DNA from: Haloferula luteola
Lineage (GTDB): Bacteria > Verrucomicrobiota > Verrucomicrobiia > Verrucomicrobiales > Akkermansiaceae
NCBI RefSeq assembly: GCF_014201715.1
Contig: NZ_JACHFD010000023.1
Location: 1-60,640, forward strand
Reading direction: 5' to 3'
Length of the DNA: 60,640 bases
In this document: piece after piece, positions 1 through 7,359 of the stretch
Layout: the number at the start of each line of letters is the position of its first letter
Numbering within the stretch: position 1 is the first letter of the stretch
Notes under the pieces: model-generated
Seen by the model: the letters and a program-made list of their open reading frames with translations, nothing else
Databases searched by the model: none
Told to the model about the DNA's origin: nothing
Made by a program: the position numbers and the translations under genes

Positions 1-29
1 TTTGAAACAGGGAAGGTGGAGCGGGGTTC

Positions 30-281
30 TCAGGGTTGGGGTTGCTGCGATTCGAAACGGGTGCCGAGTTCCCAGACGAAGGCGCACAACTCGCGGGCGA
101 CGGCGGTCTTGATCTTGTTGTGGTGCATGGCGCGCTCCAGCGCGTGCTGCGAGGTGGTGACCGATCCCTACGCGCGTGGCTCCGCGTCGCGGGAGCCCTC
201 CAGGATGGCGATGACAGTTTGCTCTTTATGGACATCAAGTCCAAGGTAGAGTGCGCGGTTCGTGTCTGAGTTCGTTTTCAT
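30..281 (-). pseudogene. IS110 transposase, N- and C-terminal ends fused by deletion
   Basis: Reading leftward from 281 the protein starts MKTNS and continues LYLGLDVHKEQTVIAILEG, the RuvC-like DEDD N-terminus of IS110 transposases with the first catalytic Asp at residue 16. Codon 38 is TAG. Read through, the frame continues GSVTTSQHALERAM and then jumps to a C-terminal segment (KTAVARELCAFVWELGTRF) that ends at TGA 30-32. The central part, including the Ser-containing Transposase_20 core, is missing, so it cannot be active. The same TAG is present in the copy at 55660-56096. Confidence 0.75.
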
Positions 282-416
282 TCGTTGCAATCGATTGATG
301 TTGGATAGGTCCCGTTCACGCGGGACAGCCTACGATTTGAACCAGCCACGACACCACTTTCCCAACCCTCAACCTACGCCAACGGTGCCCGACTGCTTCA
401 AGTCGCAGCCATAGGG
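282..416 (-). ncRNA. IS110 left end, candidate bridge-RNA region (copy 1)
   Basis: This 135-bp non-coding segment lies between the element terminus and the transposase start. It contains a small hairpin (GTCCCG...CGGGAC, about 312-328) and the palindromic stretch CGACTGCTTCAAGTCG (390-405). It is repeated at 6309-6445 and 56097-56231. In IS110-group elements the left end is known to encode the bridge RNA that guides recombination, and position and size fit that role. Transcription is inferred, not seen. Confidence 0.45.
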
Positions 417-432
417 TCTTGCCAAAAATTCG

Positions 433-879
433 ATGCGCTACGGCAATACAGCAGACCACTTGAAGCGAGGCGTGATCGTCGGATTGATCATCGGTGCGGT
501 TGGCTATATTTTCAGCGCGCTGATGATCGTGTTCTACGAGAAGCTCCCACCCGAGCGGCTGATTCCATTGACATTCATTATTGTCGTTCCTGCATTAGTA
601 ATTGGATTGGCGATAGTACCATCTTTGATGTTCAGTATCCACATTCTCGGAGACTGGGTAGAGCACCGTTTTCTAGAGCGATGGACGATTTCCCGAGCGC
701 GTGCGTCAGATTTCGTCTCGATAATTTCTCCGGCTGGGCTTTTCGCTGCGAAGCTTCAATTCTCAGACGGAACGAAGATGCGGATATTTGGAGCGCATCT
801 TGGAATACTCTCTTCCCTCGACCACTATCTCGAATCCCGAAAAAGCAAGGCAGAACAAGGCGCTGCACCCAAATCCTGA
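433..879 (+). CDS. Cassette-encoded small membrane protein, unknown function
   Basis: This encodes a 148-residue protein that I do not recognise. Two hydrophobic segments (about residues 14-36 and 44-70) suggest an inner-membrane hairpin. They are followed by a soluble C-terminal half containing SDGTKMRIFGAHLG. The ATG follows the remnant IS110 terminus by 16 bases in the same layout as the other small genes here. The last 31 bases overlap an attC-like site (849-974), typical of a gene cassette. Its base composition is more AT-rich than the chromosomal genes from 9 kb onward. A cassette gene is well supported; its role is unknown. Confidence 0.75.
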   Translation: MRYGNTADHLKRGVIVGLIIGAVGYIFSALMIVFYEKLPPERLIPLTFIIVVPALVIGLAIVPSLMFSIHILGDWVEHRFLERWTISRARASDFVSIISPAGLFAAKLQFSDGTKMRIFGAHLGILSSLDHYLESRKSKAEQGAAPKS

Positions 880-974
880 CGCGCCCCGTGTCGATTTCTC
901 TTTGTAACATGAACCCTCCAACCGCAGTCGAAACCGGGCTCTCCGTCAGGATCGGGTGAGCTTGGACGTTTGCC
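849..974 (+). other. attC-like cassette recombination site
   Basis: The 5' core is GGCAGAAC followed by AAGG (849-860) and the 3' core is GTTTGCC (968-974), which is complementary to it apart from one extra base. Between them the arms CACCC-AA-ATCCTGACG and CGTCAGGAT-C-GGGTG are almost perfect inverted repeats. Unpaired bases on one arm are a hallmark of attC sites. The site overlaps the end of the preceding gene and ends 7 bases before the next start codon. Confidence 0.75.
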
Positions 975-980
975 AGAAAA

Positions 981-1304
981 ATGTCTGAATCTAATTCTAG
1001 AAAGAGAATGATCAGTCGATGGAGTAAGGGCGTAGGTATAGCCCTCCGCATTTACGGGGCGGGGATTATGACAAGCCTGGCATTGCTGCCGCTGTATTTC
1101 CTGCCTGAGCATTCCGCATGGCCTCTGAGCCTACTAGGTGTGGCATACTTCATCATTGTCGCCCCCTATGCATTCTACCGTGGTCTGGGAGCTTGCGGAT
1201 TAGCTGTTCGGATACTCGACCAGGGTCCTGTTAACTCTGCCACCAAAAGAAAAAATGAGGAGTTGCGCTGTGAGGCCGAGGCAAGATCCGACAAGGGCGC
1301 ATAG
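981..1304 (+). CDS. Cassette-encoded small membrane protein, unknown function
   Basis: This encodes a 107-residue protein with a basic N-terminus (about residues 7-16) and two hydrophobic stretches (about 21-42 and 48-66). It ends in a hydrophilic Lys/Glu-rich tail (KRKNEELRCEAEARSD). The pattern suggests a two-helix inner-membrane protein with both ends cytoplasmic. The ATG lies 7 bases after the 3' core of the preceding attC-like site, and another site follows 28 bases after the stop. I do not recognise a family. It is not visibly related to the membrane proteins of the neighbouring cassettes. Confidence 0.7.
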   Translation: MSESNSRKRMISRWSKGVGIALRIYGAGIMTSLALLPLYFLPEHSAWPLSLLGVAYFIIVAPYAFYRGLGACGLAVRILDQGPVNSATKRKNEELRCEAEARSDKGA

Positions 1305-1332
1305 CGGGGCGCTCGAATGATCTGGAACAATT

Positions 1333-1457
1333 GGCAGAACAACTCGCCGCGCCGAACCCCTGACCGCCTTGCTGCCATTCGTCATGATCACTACAACCCA
1401 AACCCAGAGTCACAGGCTCGTCCCCGTCAGGGGTTCGGTGGCCTGAGACGTTGTGCC
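1333..1457 (+). other. attC-like cassette recombination site
   Basis: The 5' core GGCAGAAC (1333-1340) pairs with the 3' core GTTGTGCC (1450-1457). The arms CGCCGAACCCCTGAC and GTCAGGGGTTCGG(T)GG are a near-perfect 15-bp inverted repeat separated by about 45 bases. The 3' core is 16 bases before the next GTG start codon. Confidence 0.75.
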
Positions 1458-1473
1458 CAAAAAAGAGTAACCC

Positions 1474-2070
1474 GTGAATCGAACCTCACTCCTCGTTTTA
1501 GCTGTCGCGTTTCTTGGCGTAATTGGTGCTTCGGCTGCCGAATCCACCGAGGTGCCGAACAGTATTTCTCCAGATGGACGCTTCACTGCGCGGACAGAGC
1601 CGTCGGATGACGTTGCTGACGGACGCGATGACCTGCTCCTTTATCAGAAGGAGCCCGATGCCGTATTCGCTCGGTTGCCAATCGCGGGCTACGCCAGCTA
1701 CCCGCAGGACGCGGAACCAGCGAACTTGCCGATTCTGTGGTCACCCGGCTCAAAGCACTTCGCCCTCATGATCAGCACCACTAAGCGGACTTCGCAACTC
1801 AAGTTGTTTTCGGTGGATCAAGGCGTATCGGAGGTGAAGACTCCGGATTTGACTGACTATGCTCTCAAGAACCTCAGGAAGGATTCGATATTCAGATGGT
1901 GTCGGGAGACGCCGATTGAATGGATTGACCCGAGGCGACTTCGCGTCAAGGTCACTGGCGATTGCAGTTCCGCTCCTGACGTGAAGCGCTACTCTGGTGA
2001 AGTTTCTCTCTCGATTCTAGACGGAGAGATTGTTCAGACGGTTCTGCTCACAACGCACAATGAAGGCTAA
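1474..2070 (+). CDS. Cassette-encoded secreted protein, unknown function
   Basis: The GTG start is chosen because a clear signal peptide follows (hydrophobic LLVLAVAFLGVIGASAAE, cleavage likely after residue 21 or 22). The mature part has NSISPDGRFTARTE, a motif resembling one blade of WD40/PD40-type beta-propellers, and a second WSPGSKHFALMIS strand-turn pattern. At 198 residues it is too short for a full propeller. Three Cys-containing regions lie in the C-terminal half. The TAA stop is embedded in the 5' core GGCTAAC of the following attC-like site. The product is probably periplasmic; the function is unknown. Confidence 0.72.
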   Translation: MNRTSLLVLAVAFLGVIGASAAESTEVPNSISPDGRFTARTEPSDDVADGRDDLLLYQKEPDAVFARLPIAGYASYPQDAEPANLPILWSPGSKHFALMISTTKRTSQLKLFSVDQGVSEVKTPDLTDYALKNLRKDSIFRWCRETPIEWIDPRRLRVKVTGDCSSAPDVKRYSGEVSLSILDGEIVQTVLLTTHNEG

Positions 2071-2221
2071 CAAGGTGTCCAAGCCGCTGGCTCGCAATCA
2101 CTTACTCCTTAGGTCGGCCCGATTGGCGCCTGACCTGCCACAAGCCCAATCCGCCATGACCATTCAACAGTCGACCCACAGTCGAAGCCTCGCCCCGGGC
2201 AGGCATAGGAGGACGTACGGT
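2065..2221 (+). other. attC-like cassette recombination site
   Basis: The 5' core GGCTAAC followed by AAGG (2065-2075) matches the classical integron consensus and contains the stop codon of the preceding gene. The inner 3' arm GGGCAGGCATAGGAGGAC resembles that of the site at 60246-60371, and the motif CACAGTCGAAGCCTCG (about 2177-2192) recurs in other sites here. The 3' core GTACGGT is degenerate in its third base. Confidence 0.65.
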
Positions 2222-2229
2222 AAAAAGCG

Positions 2230-2577
2230 ATGACCAAGCCGATTTTCTGGTGGAGCGCATTGTGTTGCTTTGCAGTAGCCTACTGCTCGATTTCGTGTGC
2301 GCTCTATCTTTACCGCGCTGGCTTCATCGGAATGTCCGAGCCTCCATGGTGGCACACAACGATCATTACTGGTCCAGCCCTTTTGATTGATGATGTCTGC
2401 TCGGTCGTCGAGTCCTTGCCATTTTTCAAGCAATATAGTCGATACGAAAGTTTGGAGAGGTGGGGGCTCTGGCTTTATCTGACTTTGAGTACACTGTCTC
2501 TCACGGTATGGGCCGTTGGAGTAGCGTTCCTAAGAGTTTTCAGACGGACCAGAATGAAGGAACGCCGTCGGGATTGA
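2230..2577 (+). CDS. Cassette-encoded small membrane protein, unknown function
   Basis: This encodes a 115-residue protein with three hydrophobic segments (about residues 6-30, 43-58 and 79-102) and a strongly basic tail (RVFRRTRMKERRRD), which predicts the C-terminus inside. The N-terminal segment is rich in Cys and aromatic residues. The ATG is 8 bases after the degenerate 3' core of the attC-like site upstream. Downstream the cassette runs into insertion-sequence debris. I do not recognise a family. Confidence 0.68.
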   Translation: MTKPIFWWSALCCFAVAYCSISCALYLYRAGFIGMSEPPWWHTTIITGPALLIDDVCSVVESLPFFKQYSRYESLERWGLWLYLTLSTLSLTVWAVGVAFLRVFRRTRMKERRRD

Positions 2578-2609
2578 ACTCCATGGTTGCTCCGTCGTAA
2601 GATGAAAAT

Positions 2610-2637
2610 GGGTGGCTTCAGGATTGAAGTGCGACAC
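2610..2637 (+). repeat. 26-bp repeat shared with 57092-57118
   Basis: The string around GGCTTCAGGATTGAAGTGCG matches GGCTTCAAGAGTGAAGTGCA at the end of the cassette gene at 57 kb, with only a few mismatches over about 26 bases, both followed by ACACT. At 57 kb it forms the 5' half of a short attC-like site, so here it may be the surviving half of a site broken by the IS110 remnant that follows. An insertion-sequence end is the alternative. Confidence 0.4.
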
Positions 2638-2807
2638 TGGACACCACCGGGGGAGATTGGCTCCCAATTCTGGCCGAAGCTTCGCCTCCGCCAGAGGCAT
2701 CCCGAATTGGGCTCGATGAAGCGGCATGAGGAACCAGAGCGAACAAGAATCGATGAGAAGGCAGCAGGGCCGTGACTGGCCTGGTGGGGCAAACTCCTTG
2801 CTGCGAT

Positions 2808-3590
2808 GAAAACCAACTCATCACCCCAACCATCGGACTTGAGCTTGGCGACCGGAAGCATGCCGTCTGCGTGCTCGGAACTGACGTGGAGATCATCAAA
2901 GAAAGAAGCATCCCCAACACCCGTCCCTCGCTCGACAAGCTCAGCGAACGATACCATGGCGCGTTGATCGTGTTCGAGGTGGGCATGCACAGCCCCTGGA
3001 CAAGCCGCCACTTCGAGGGGCTCGGCCACCGGGTGCTGGTTGCCCACCCGCGCAAGGTCCGCTCCACCTGGCAGAACGACCGCAAGTGCGACCGCCGCGA
3101 CGGCGAAATGCTCGCCTGCCTCACGCGCTGCGACGAGAAGCGGCTTTCGCCGGTCCGCGACGCCACCGAGGATTCCCAGCGCGACCCGTCCGGCGACAGC
3201 GACAAGCCGCTGCGCATTTCCAAAGCCGGCGACGCCTACCTGCACAAGCTCCTGATCAGCGCTGCGCAGGACATCCTGGGTCCCTTCGGACCCGACTGTC
3301 GGCTCAAGCGCAAGGGCCTCGAACTCGGCGAGCTTGGCGGCCCGGGGGCGAAGAAGAAGCCGGTCGTCGCCGTCGCCCGCAAGCTGGCCGTGCTGCGGCT
3401 CACCCTGTAGTACGACGAGGCGGTCTACCGTCCGATGAAACGAGAACGACGAGATGCCGGAACGATCCCGGTGCCAGCGCCAGCACCGGCCACCGACGGA
3501 TCGCCCCCTCCGACCGGAGGCTTCGCCCCTCCCGTCACCCCGGGGAGCGGGGGGAGACTCGCAAACCTCAACCACATGATGAGATGTTGA
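2808..3590 (+). pseudogene. IS110-family transposase remnant, second type
   Basis: This is a degenerate IS110-type transposase. An ATG at 2808 gives MKTNS, after which a +1 shift is needed to enter the frame TIGLELGDRKHAVCVL, the DEDD N-terminus. The usual GLDLG Asp is replaced by Glu. The N-terminal region runs through VFEVGMHSPWTSRHFEGL and KCDRRDGEMLA, then jumps to a C-terminal LRISKAGDAYLHKLLISAA segment (Transposase_20 helix-hairpin core), so the middle is deleted. A TAG at 3408-3410 interrupts the end before YDEAVYRPM. It is inactive, and differs in sequence from the IS110 copies at 1 and 55.7 kb. Confidence 0.75.
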
Positions 3591-3637
3591 GGTGAACCTC
3601 AATCCCATGTTGACTGTCTCCTCATGGAAGCCGTGGC

Positions 3638-3715
3638 AAGCAACCGCGACAAAGTCTCTAGTTCGCTGTGCTCTGGACAGTCCAGGGCACGTCCGCCTAC
3701 ACTCTGAGGTTGGCC
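3638..3715 (+). other. Possible short attC-like site
   Basis: A tight hairpin (GTGCTCTGGAC / GTCCAGGGCAC, 3668-3690, one mismatch) is flanked on the left by AGCAAC (3639-3644) and on the right by GTTGGCC (3709-3715). The latter sits 6 bases before the next start codon exactly like the 3' cores of the other sites. The arms are much shorter than in the other sites, so the assignment is tentative. Confidence 0.4.
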
Positions 3716-3721
3716 TAAGAA

Positions 3722-4138
3722 ATGATGGACTCGACCAACCATAAGCACAAAAACGCTGAAATCTTAGGCAAACGCCGAAGACTTCAGGATGAACGGCTCA
3801 AACGAACGGGTCTGAGTAGCGCGGTGACTTCATGCGCTAGTGACTCCAAGTGGCGCCGAATCTTTAGCGACCTGCATGCACAGTTGGAGGATCAGAAGAA
3901 GCATTCCGGGAGTCACACTCTGGTCAAGGTTCTCAAGTCGAATGAGCCATTCGAATATCGAGATTTGCTAGCTTCGTGTTTCGAGGAGACTTGCTTTGAT
4001 GGGATGTCTGGACCTATATACTACCGAGAAATTGAGTGGATCGAGGTCCGAACTGGCGAGGTCATTCTAGAGTTCGGCTGCGAGGTCGATTTTGAGATGA
4101 ACGACGGACTGGCTCGCATCTACGGCTACAGAACATGA
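3722..4138 (+). CDS. Cassette-encoded soluble protein, unknown function
   Basis: This encodes a 138-residue hydrophilic protein without signal peptide or membrane segment. The N-terminal 30 residues are very basic (KHKNAEILGKRRRLQDERLKR). The core SDSKWRRIFSDL and the C-terminal GPIYYREIEWIEVRTG resemble, from memory, small uncharacterised DUF6678-type proteins, which I cannot verify. The gene starts 6 bases after a possible 3' core (GTTGGCC) and ends 3 bases before GGCCAAC, the 5' core of an attC-like site that has been split by a 432-bp transposon derivative. It is probably a cytoplasmic cassette protein. Confidence 0.7.
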   Translation: MMDSTNHKHKNAEILGKRRRLQDERLKRTGLSSAVTSCASDSKWRRIFSDLHAQLEDQKKHSGSHTLVKVLKSNEPFEYRDLLASCFEETCFDGMSGPIYYREIEWIEVRTGEVILEFGCEVDFEMNDGLARIYGYRT

Positions 4139-4141
4139 AAA

Positions 4142-4707
4142 GGCCAACGAGACGGTCGAATAGCCCTGGCGGGTGTGAATGCCGGGGGCCCATAGGCGAC
4201 GGGCGATGAAGGATGCGGATTTAGGCGGGCCGGCTGGGATTCTGGGGTTCGCGACTCAACGGGCTCTTGGGCACGGATGGAGCCTCTCATGGGGTGGCGC
4301 CGAAGGTGGGTTGCCACAGATCATCTTTTCAGGCTCCGGTCCGGGCGGGGAGGTGGCCGGTCGGCGAGGGACGGACTGCCGTAGCGGGTCTCGACGAGGT
4401 GAAACATGACCTGGTCGAAGGAGCCGGGTTCGATGAGATCGTCGAAGGACCACCCGAGTCACTGGGTTTGGTGGTATTCGGGCTGAATGAAGCGTGCCAT
4501 GAGGAGGTCGTGGAAGGTGCCGAATGAATCACCGAGGGGCGAATCAAAGCTGGCGGGAAGAGGTTTTTTTCGACAGGTTCAACAAGCCGAAGGAGGACGA
4601 CCGCTTTTCAGCGGCCTTGTTGCGTTGCGGTTTTGGTGGTTCCATCCGGCAACGAGAATCGGAGCACCGCCATGATGGTCGGGATCGCCATTTCTCTGAC
4701 GTTCTGT
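4142..4707 (+). other. attC-like site split by a transposon derivative
   Basis: The 5' core is GGCCAAC (4142-4148). The rest of the site begins with a duplicated AAC and AAGCCG (4581-4589) and ends at the 3' core GTTCTGT (4701-4707). Removing 4149-4580 plus one AAC restores GGCCAACAAGCCG, a standard 5' core. The 3' half is clearly similar to the site at 57459-57587, sharing the TGGTGGTTCCAT-C/G-CGGCAACGAG stretch. Confidence 0.7.
4149..4580 (-). mobile_element. 432-bp non-autonomous IS1182-related element, copy 1
   Basis: The element is bounded by imperfect terminal inverted repeats (left GAGACGGTCGAATAGCCC; right end complementary to GAACCTGTCGAAAAAAACC) and flanked by direct AAC repeats. 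Inside, a minus-strand reading frame beginning at 4500 encodes MARFIQPEYHQTQ, a TGA stop at codon 14, then LIEPGSFDQVMFHLVETRYG, an IS1182-type transposase N-terminus. No catalytic region is present. A copy of identical length lies at 6833-7264 with few differences. It probably moved using a transposase supplied elsewhere. Confidence 0.75.
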
Positions 4708-4718
4708 GAAGAAATTGC

Positions 4719-5507
4719 ATGCGAATCCACGTCCTCAGTGATCTCCACCTTGAGTTTGGGCCAATCGATCTTCCGAAGGTCGAGGCCGATCTTGTGGTGC
4801 TTGCCGGAGACGTTCACGTCAAGCTGAACGGGATTCGGTGGATACGAGATCATTTTCCGGAGATCCCTGTGATCTACCTAGCGGGGAATCACGAATACTA
4901 CGGGGAGAAGCTTCCTCGGTTGCTCGATAAGATTCGGGATGAAGCCGCCGGATCGAACGTCCATCTCCTTGAGAACGAATCCATCGAGATCGGAGGCTTT
5001 CGATTCTTCGGCGCTACCCTGTGGACAGACTTGGCGCTTCTCGGCGATCACCACGTTGGCGCGCTGGAAGCACTGCAGATGAACGACTACAAGAGGATTC
5101 GGAAGACCCCTTCGTATCGGAAGCTAAGGCCAGTCGATACCCGAGCATTGCATCACGAGACCGTGCGCCACATCGCGAGTTTTTTGGAGGCCGGAGATCC
5201 GCGGCGTTCGGTGGTTGTCACCCATCATGCACCTTCGATTCGGTCGCTGCCAGAACGACGCCAGAAGGATGTTATCAGTTGCGCGTATGCCTCACACCTC
5301 GACCAGTTTATCGAGGACCATTCTCCATTGCTTTGGATTCACGGCCACATCCACCATTCGCAGGATTACCGGATTGGCAGGACGCGGATTTTGTCCAATC
5401 CTCGGGCTTACGTGGATGATCCCAACCCGAGATTCGATCCCGGACTTTTAGTCGACCTCTCTAGGGAACAACAAGAGTTTCATCAGATGCAGCACCCAAC
5501 CGCCTGA
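4719..5507 (+). CDS. Cassette-encoded metallophosphoesterase
   Basis: This encodes a 262-residue calcineurin-like phosphoesterase. All metal-binding motifs are visible in order: DLH near residue 8, AGDVH (residue 29 onward), GNHEYY (about 56-61), VVVTHHAP (about 165-172) and GHIHH (about 208-212). This family hydrolyses phosphomono- or phosphodiesters with two metal ions; the substrate cannot be read from sequence. There is no signal peptide, so it is cytoplasmic. It lies between two attC-like sites and starts 11 bases after the upstream 3' core. The next site's 5' core (GGAACAAC) begins inside the last 43 bases of the gene. It is one of the few array genes with a confident fold. Confidence 0.88.
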   Translation: MRIHVLSDLHLEFGPIDLPKVEADLVVLAGDVHVKLNGIRWIRDHFPEIPVIYLAGNHEYYGEKLPRLLDKIRDEAAGSNVHLLENESIEIGGFRFFGATLWTDLALLGDHHVGALEALQMNDYKRIRKTPSYRKLRPVDTRALHHETVRHIASFLEAGDPRRSVVVTHHAPSIRSLPERRQKDVISCAYASHLDQFIEDHSPLLWIHGHIHHSQDYRIGRTRILSNPRAYVDDPNPRFDPGLLVDLSREQQEFHQMQHPTA

Positions 5508-5602
5508 CCCGCTCCGAGTCGAATTTTTCCCGTGATTAGAACTCTCAACCCACCGTCAACGCGCGGCTGCCGTCAGGCGGTTGCTTTGCTCTGACGTTTG
5601 CC
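5465..5602 (+). other. attC-like cassette recombination site
   Basis: The inner arms CAACCGCCTGAC and GTCAGGCGGTTG are a perfect 12-bp inverted repeat. The 3' core GTTTGCC (5596-5602) is identical to that of the site at 849-974 and precedes the next ATG by 6 bases. The 5' core GGAACAAC followed by AAG lies in the end of the phosphoesterase gene. The middle shares CCGAGTCG and CTCAACCCAC with other sites here. Confidence 0.72.
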
Positions 5603-5608
5603 AAAGAA

Positions 5609-6337
5609 ATGATCCGCAAACTCATGGCTGCAATCGCCTGCCTATTCACTGGCGGCAAGGGCGGTGATGATGTCCAACCAGCGTCAGGAAGCGGCGATGC
5701 AGGCGATAAGGAAGAATGGGTTCGCGAGCTTGTGTGGCTGCCCGCTGATGCCCCCGAGAATTCTTTCGATTGCGAAGTTCTGGATTGCCGCACAGTCGCG
5801 CTAAGGTTCACTGCGGGCACTTTTGATAAGAGCATCGTAGAGTCATTTAATCGTCTTCGAGCAGACGACGGAAAGGGCTGTATCGGCACCCTACCCGAAG
5901 ACAGTTTCACCGTGGAATCGGACTTGAGATTTCCCTACAACGGAACTCGAGAGGATGGCGTAATATTCTTCGCCAAGAAGATGGAAGATAAGTGGGATTT
6001 CTATGCCTACGATTCACTCCTTTACATTCGACGCAGCTGGACAGGCTGCTTACTGCATGTTGTGGAGTTGCGCTACACCGATTCGGAAGTGATTGTAGAG
6101 AAGATTCACTCAAATCGACAGAGTGTTTATGGCGATCCTGTCTTCGCTAGAGAACACGTGCGGTTTTTGATCGCCACACACTTCGGAAGCACCCAACTGC
6201 CATTCCCGATTCCACCCGGTATTCAGCAGTCCGCAACGAGAGACATCGCGTTGATGGGCTTCAATCGCTACGGTCGCCGGGCGCAATTCGCGCGCCAAAT
6301 GGAAAAGCATTCGTTGCAATCGTCTGATGCTGGGTAG
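5609..6337 (+). CDS. Cassette-encoded protein, unknown function, 3' end altered by IS110 remnant
   Basis: This encodes a 242-residue protein. The N-terminus (MIRKLMAAIACLFTGGKGGDD) is weakly hydrophobic and may be an uncleaved anchor or inefficient signal. The remainder is a soluble alpha/beta-looking domain with EDGVIFFAKK, WDFYAYDSLLYIRRSWTG and a C-terminal block TRDIALMGFNRYGRRAQFARQ. I do not recognise the family. The final 10 codons lie within sequence shared with the IS110 left end (from about 6309), so the original C-terminus was probably replaced when that element fragment arrived. The start lies 6 bases after an attC 3' core. Confidence 0.68.
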   Translation: MIRKLMAAIACLFTGGKGGDDVQPASGSGDAGDKEEWVRELVWLPADAPENSFDCEVLDCRTVALRFTAGTFDKSIVESFNRLRADDGKGCIGTLPEDSFTVESDLRFPYNGTREDGVIFFAKKMEDKWDFYAYDSLLYIRRSWTGCLLHVVELRYTDSEVIVEKIHSNRQSVYGDPVFAREHVRFLIATHFGSTQLPFPIPPGIQQSATRDIALMGFNRYGRRAQFARQMEKHSLQSSDAG

Positions 6338-6445
6338 GTCCCGTTGACGCGGGATCGCCCACGGAAAGAAGCTGACACGACACATCTTTTCCAATCCTCA
6401 ACCCACTCCTGCGGTGCCCGACTGCTTCAAGTCGCAGCCATAGGG
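6309..6445 (-). mobile_element. Solo IS110 left end (copy 2), candidate bridge-RNA region
   Basis: This 137-bp stretch aligns with 282-416 and 56097-56231 but carries no transposase. The hairpin GGTCCCGTTGACGCGGGATC is kept, and the terminal 40 bases through ATAGGG are identical in all three copies, while the central bases (about 6362-6400) differ. It separates two cassette genes exactly where an attC would be expected, and ends 14 bases before the next ATG. It is a truncated IS110 end, or a selfish unit derived from one. Confidence 0.55.
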
Positions 6446-6459
6446 CATCGTCTCAAAAC

Positions 6460-6798
6460 ATGACGACAATTTTCGCTGCGATATCAGTGATGGCAGGTTT
6501 CTTGATGATTGTCTTGAAGTCGCGACGAAGATTCCCGTGCTTTGTCGGCGGATGCACAGCCATTCTGGTAGGAGGTTTCACCTTGGCGTTACCCTACTTG
6601 GATGCAGTCCAGCCCCTTGGATGGCTCTGGTTCTGCGTATGGATCGCGTCATTGCCCGCCTTAGCGGCCTGCGTTGTTTCACTTGTTGTAATGACGATCA
6701 AGGATAAGAGTCTTTTTGCGGTGACAGTTCTTGGGGGGATAGCGATGATTTCCAATATTTCCCCAACGCTGGCTTTTATCGAAGCGGCCGGATTTTGA
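6460..6798 (+). CDS. Cassette-encoded small membrane protein, unknown function
   Basis: This encodes a 112-residue, highly hydrophobic protein with four likely membrane helices (about residues 3-19, 28-47, 52-76 and 85-108). It has only short loops, one of them basic (KSRRRF, about 20-25). No family is recognised. It starts 14 bases after the shared IS110 terminus. Downstream, 28 bases after the stop, the 5' core AGCCAAC is interrupted by the second copy of the 432-bp element. Confidence 0.65.
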   Translation: MTTIFAAISVMAGFLMIVLKSRRRFPCFVGGCTAILVGGFTLALPYLDAVQPLGWLWFCVWIASLPALAACVVSLVVMTIKDKSLFAVTVLGGIAMISNISPTLAFIEAAGF

Positions 6799-6825
6799 GT
6801 GGTGGATGCTGGAGACAAAACCAAA

Positions 6826-7350
6826 AGCCAACGAGACGGTCGAATAGCCCTGGCGGGTGTGAATGCCGGGGGCCCATAGGCGACGGGCGATGAAGGATGC
6901 GGATTTAGGCGGGTCGGCTGGGATTCTGGGGTTCGCGACTCAGCGGGATTTTGGGCACGAATGGAGCCTCTCATGGGGTGGCGCCGAAGGAGGGTTGCCA
7001 CAGATCATCTTTTCAGGCTCCGGTCCGGGCGGGGAGGTGGCCGGTCGGCGAGGGACGAACTGCCGTAGCGGGTCTCGACGAGGTGAAACATGGCCTGGTC
7101 GAAGGAGCCGGGTTCGATGAGATCGTCGAAGGACCACCCGAGTCACTGGGCTTGGTGGTATTCGGGCTGAATGAAGCGTGCCATGAGGAGGTCGTGGAAG
7201 GTGCCGAATGAATCACCGAGGGGCGAATCAAAGCTGGCGGGAAGAGGTTTTTTTCGACAGGTTCAACAGGCAGGCACATCCAACGACTTTACCACCCCAA
7301 GCAAGCCTCGGGCGACCCGAGGTTGCTCCCAATGGCCTTGAGCGTTTGCT
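6826..7350 (+). other. attC-like site split by a transposon derivative
   Basis: The 5' core AGCCAAC (6826-6832) is followed by the 432-bp element and then by a duplicated AAC (7265-7267). The remaining 3' part contains the hairpin GCAAGCCTCGGG / CCCGAGGTTGC (7301-7326) and the 3' core GTTTGCT (7344-7350), 9 bases before the next ATG. Without the insertion the site would be about 90 bases long. Confidence 0.6.
6833..7264 (-). mobile_element. 432-bp non-autonomous IS1182-related element, copy 2
   Basis: It has the same length, same terminal inverted repeats and same internal transposase N-terminal fragment (frame starting at 7184, TGA at codon 14) as 4149-4580. Only about a dozen scattered differences are visible. 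It is again flanked by AAC on both sides, and again the left AAC is the end of an attC 5' core. The two copies therefore moved as a defined unit rather than decaying independently. Confidence 0.75.
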
Positions 7351-7359
7351 GCGTCACTC

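Larger units (their letters stand above)
1..416 (-). mobile_element. IS110-family remnant, copy 1 (internally deleted)
   Basis: This is an internally deleted IS110-family insertion sequence lying on the minus strand. It keeps the start and the end of the transposase (30-281) and the complete 135-bp non-coding left end (282-416). Positions 127-416 are nearly identical to 55935-56231, so both derive from one element. The left end stops at the bases ATAGGG, 17 bases before the next gene's start codon, where a cassette recombination-site 3' core is expected. IS110 elements lack terminal inverted repeats, and none is seen here. Confidence 0.75.

Noticed and set aside
2475..3608. A minus-strand open frame of 377 codons
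   Set aside because: It runs across the end of a cassette gene and the IS110 remnant and is Ser/Arg/Ala-rich without structure. The plus-strand transposase similarity explains the region.
4139..4580. Cassette-encoded short genes in the 432-bp elements
   Set aside because: Open frames of 60-90 codons occur on both strands, but the same DNA appears twice as a bounded element with terminal inverted repeats and a broken transposase N-terminus, so none is called a gene.
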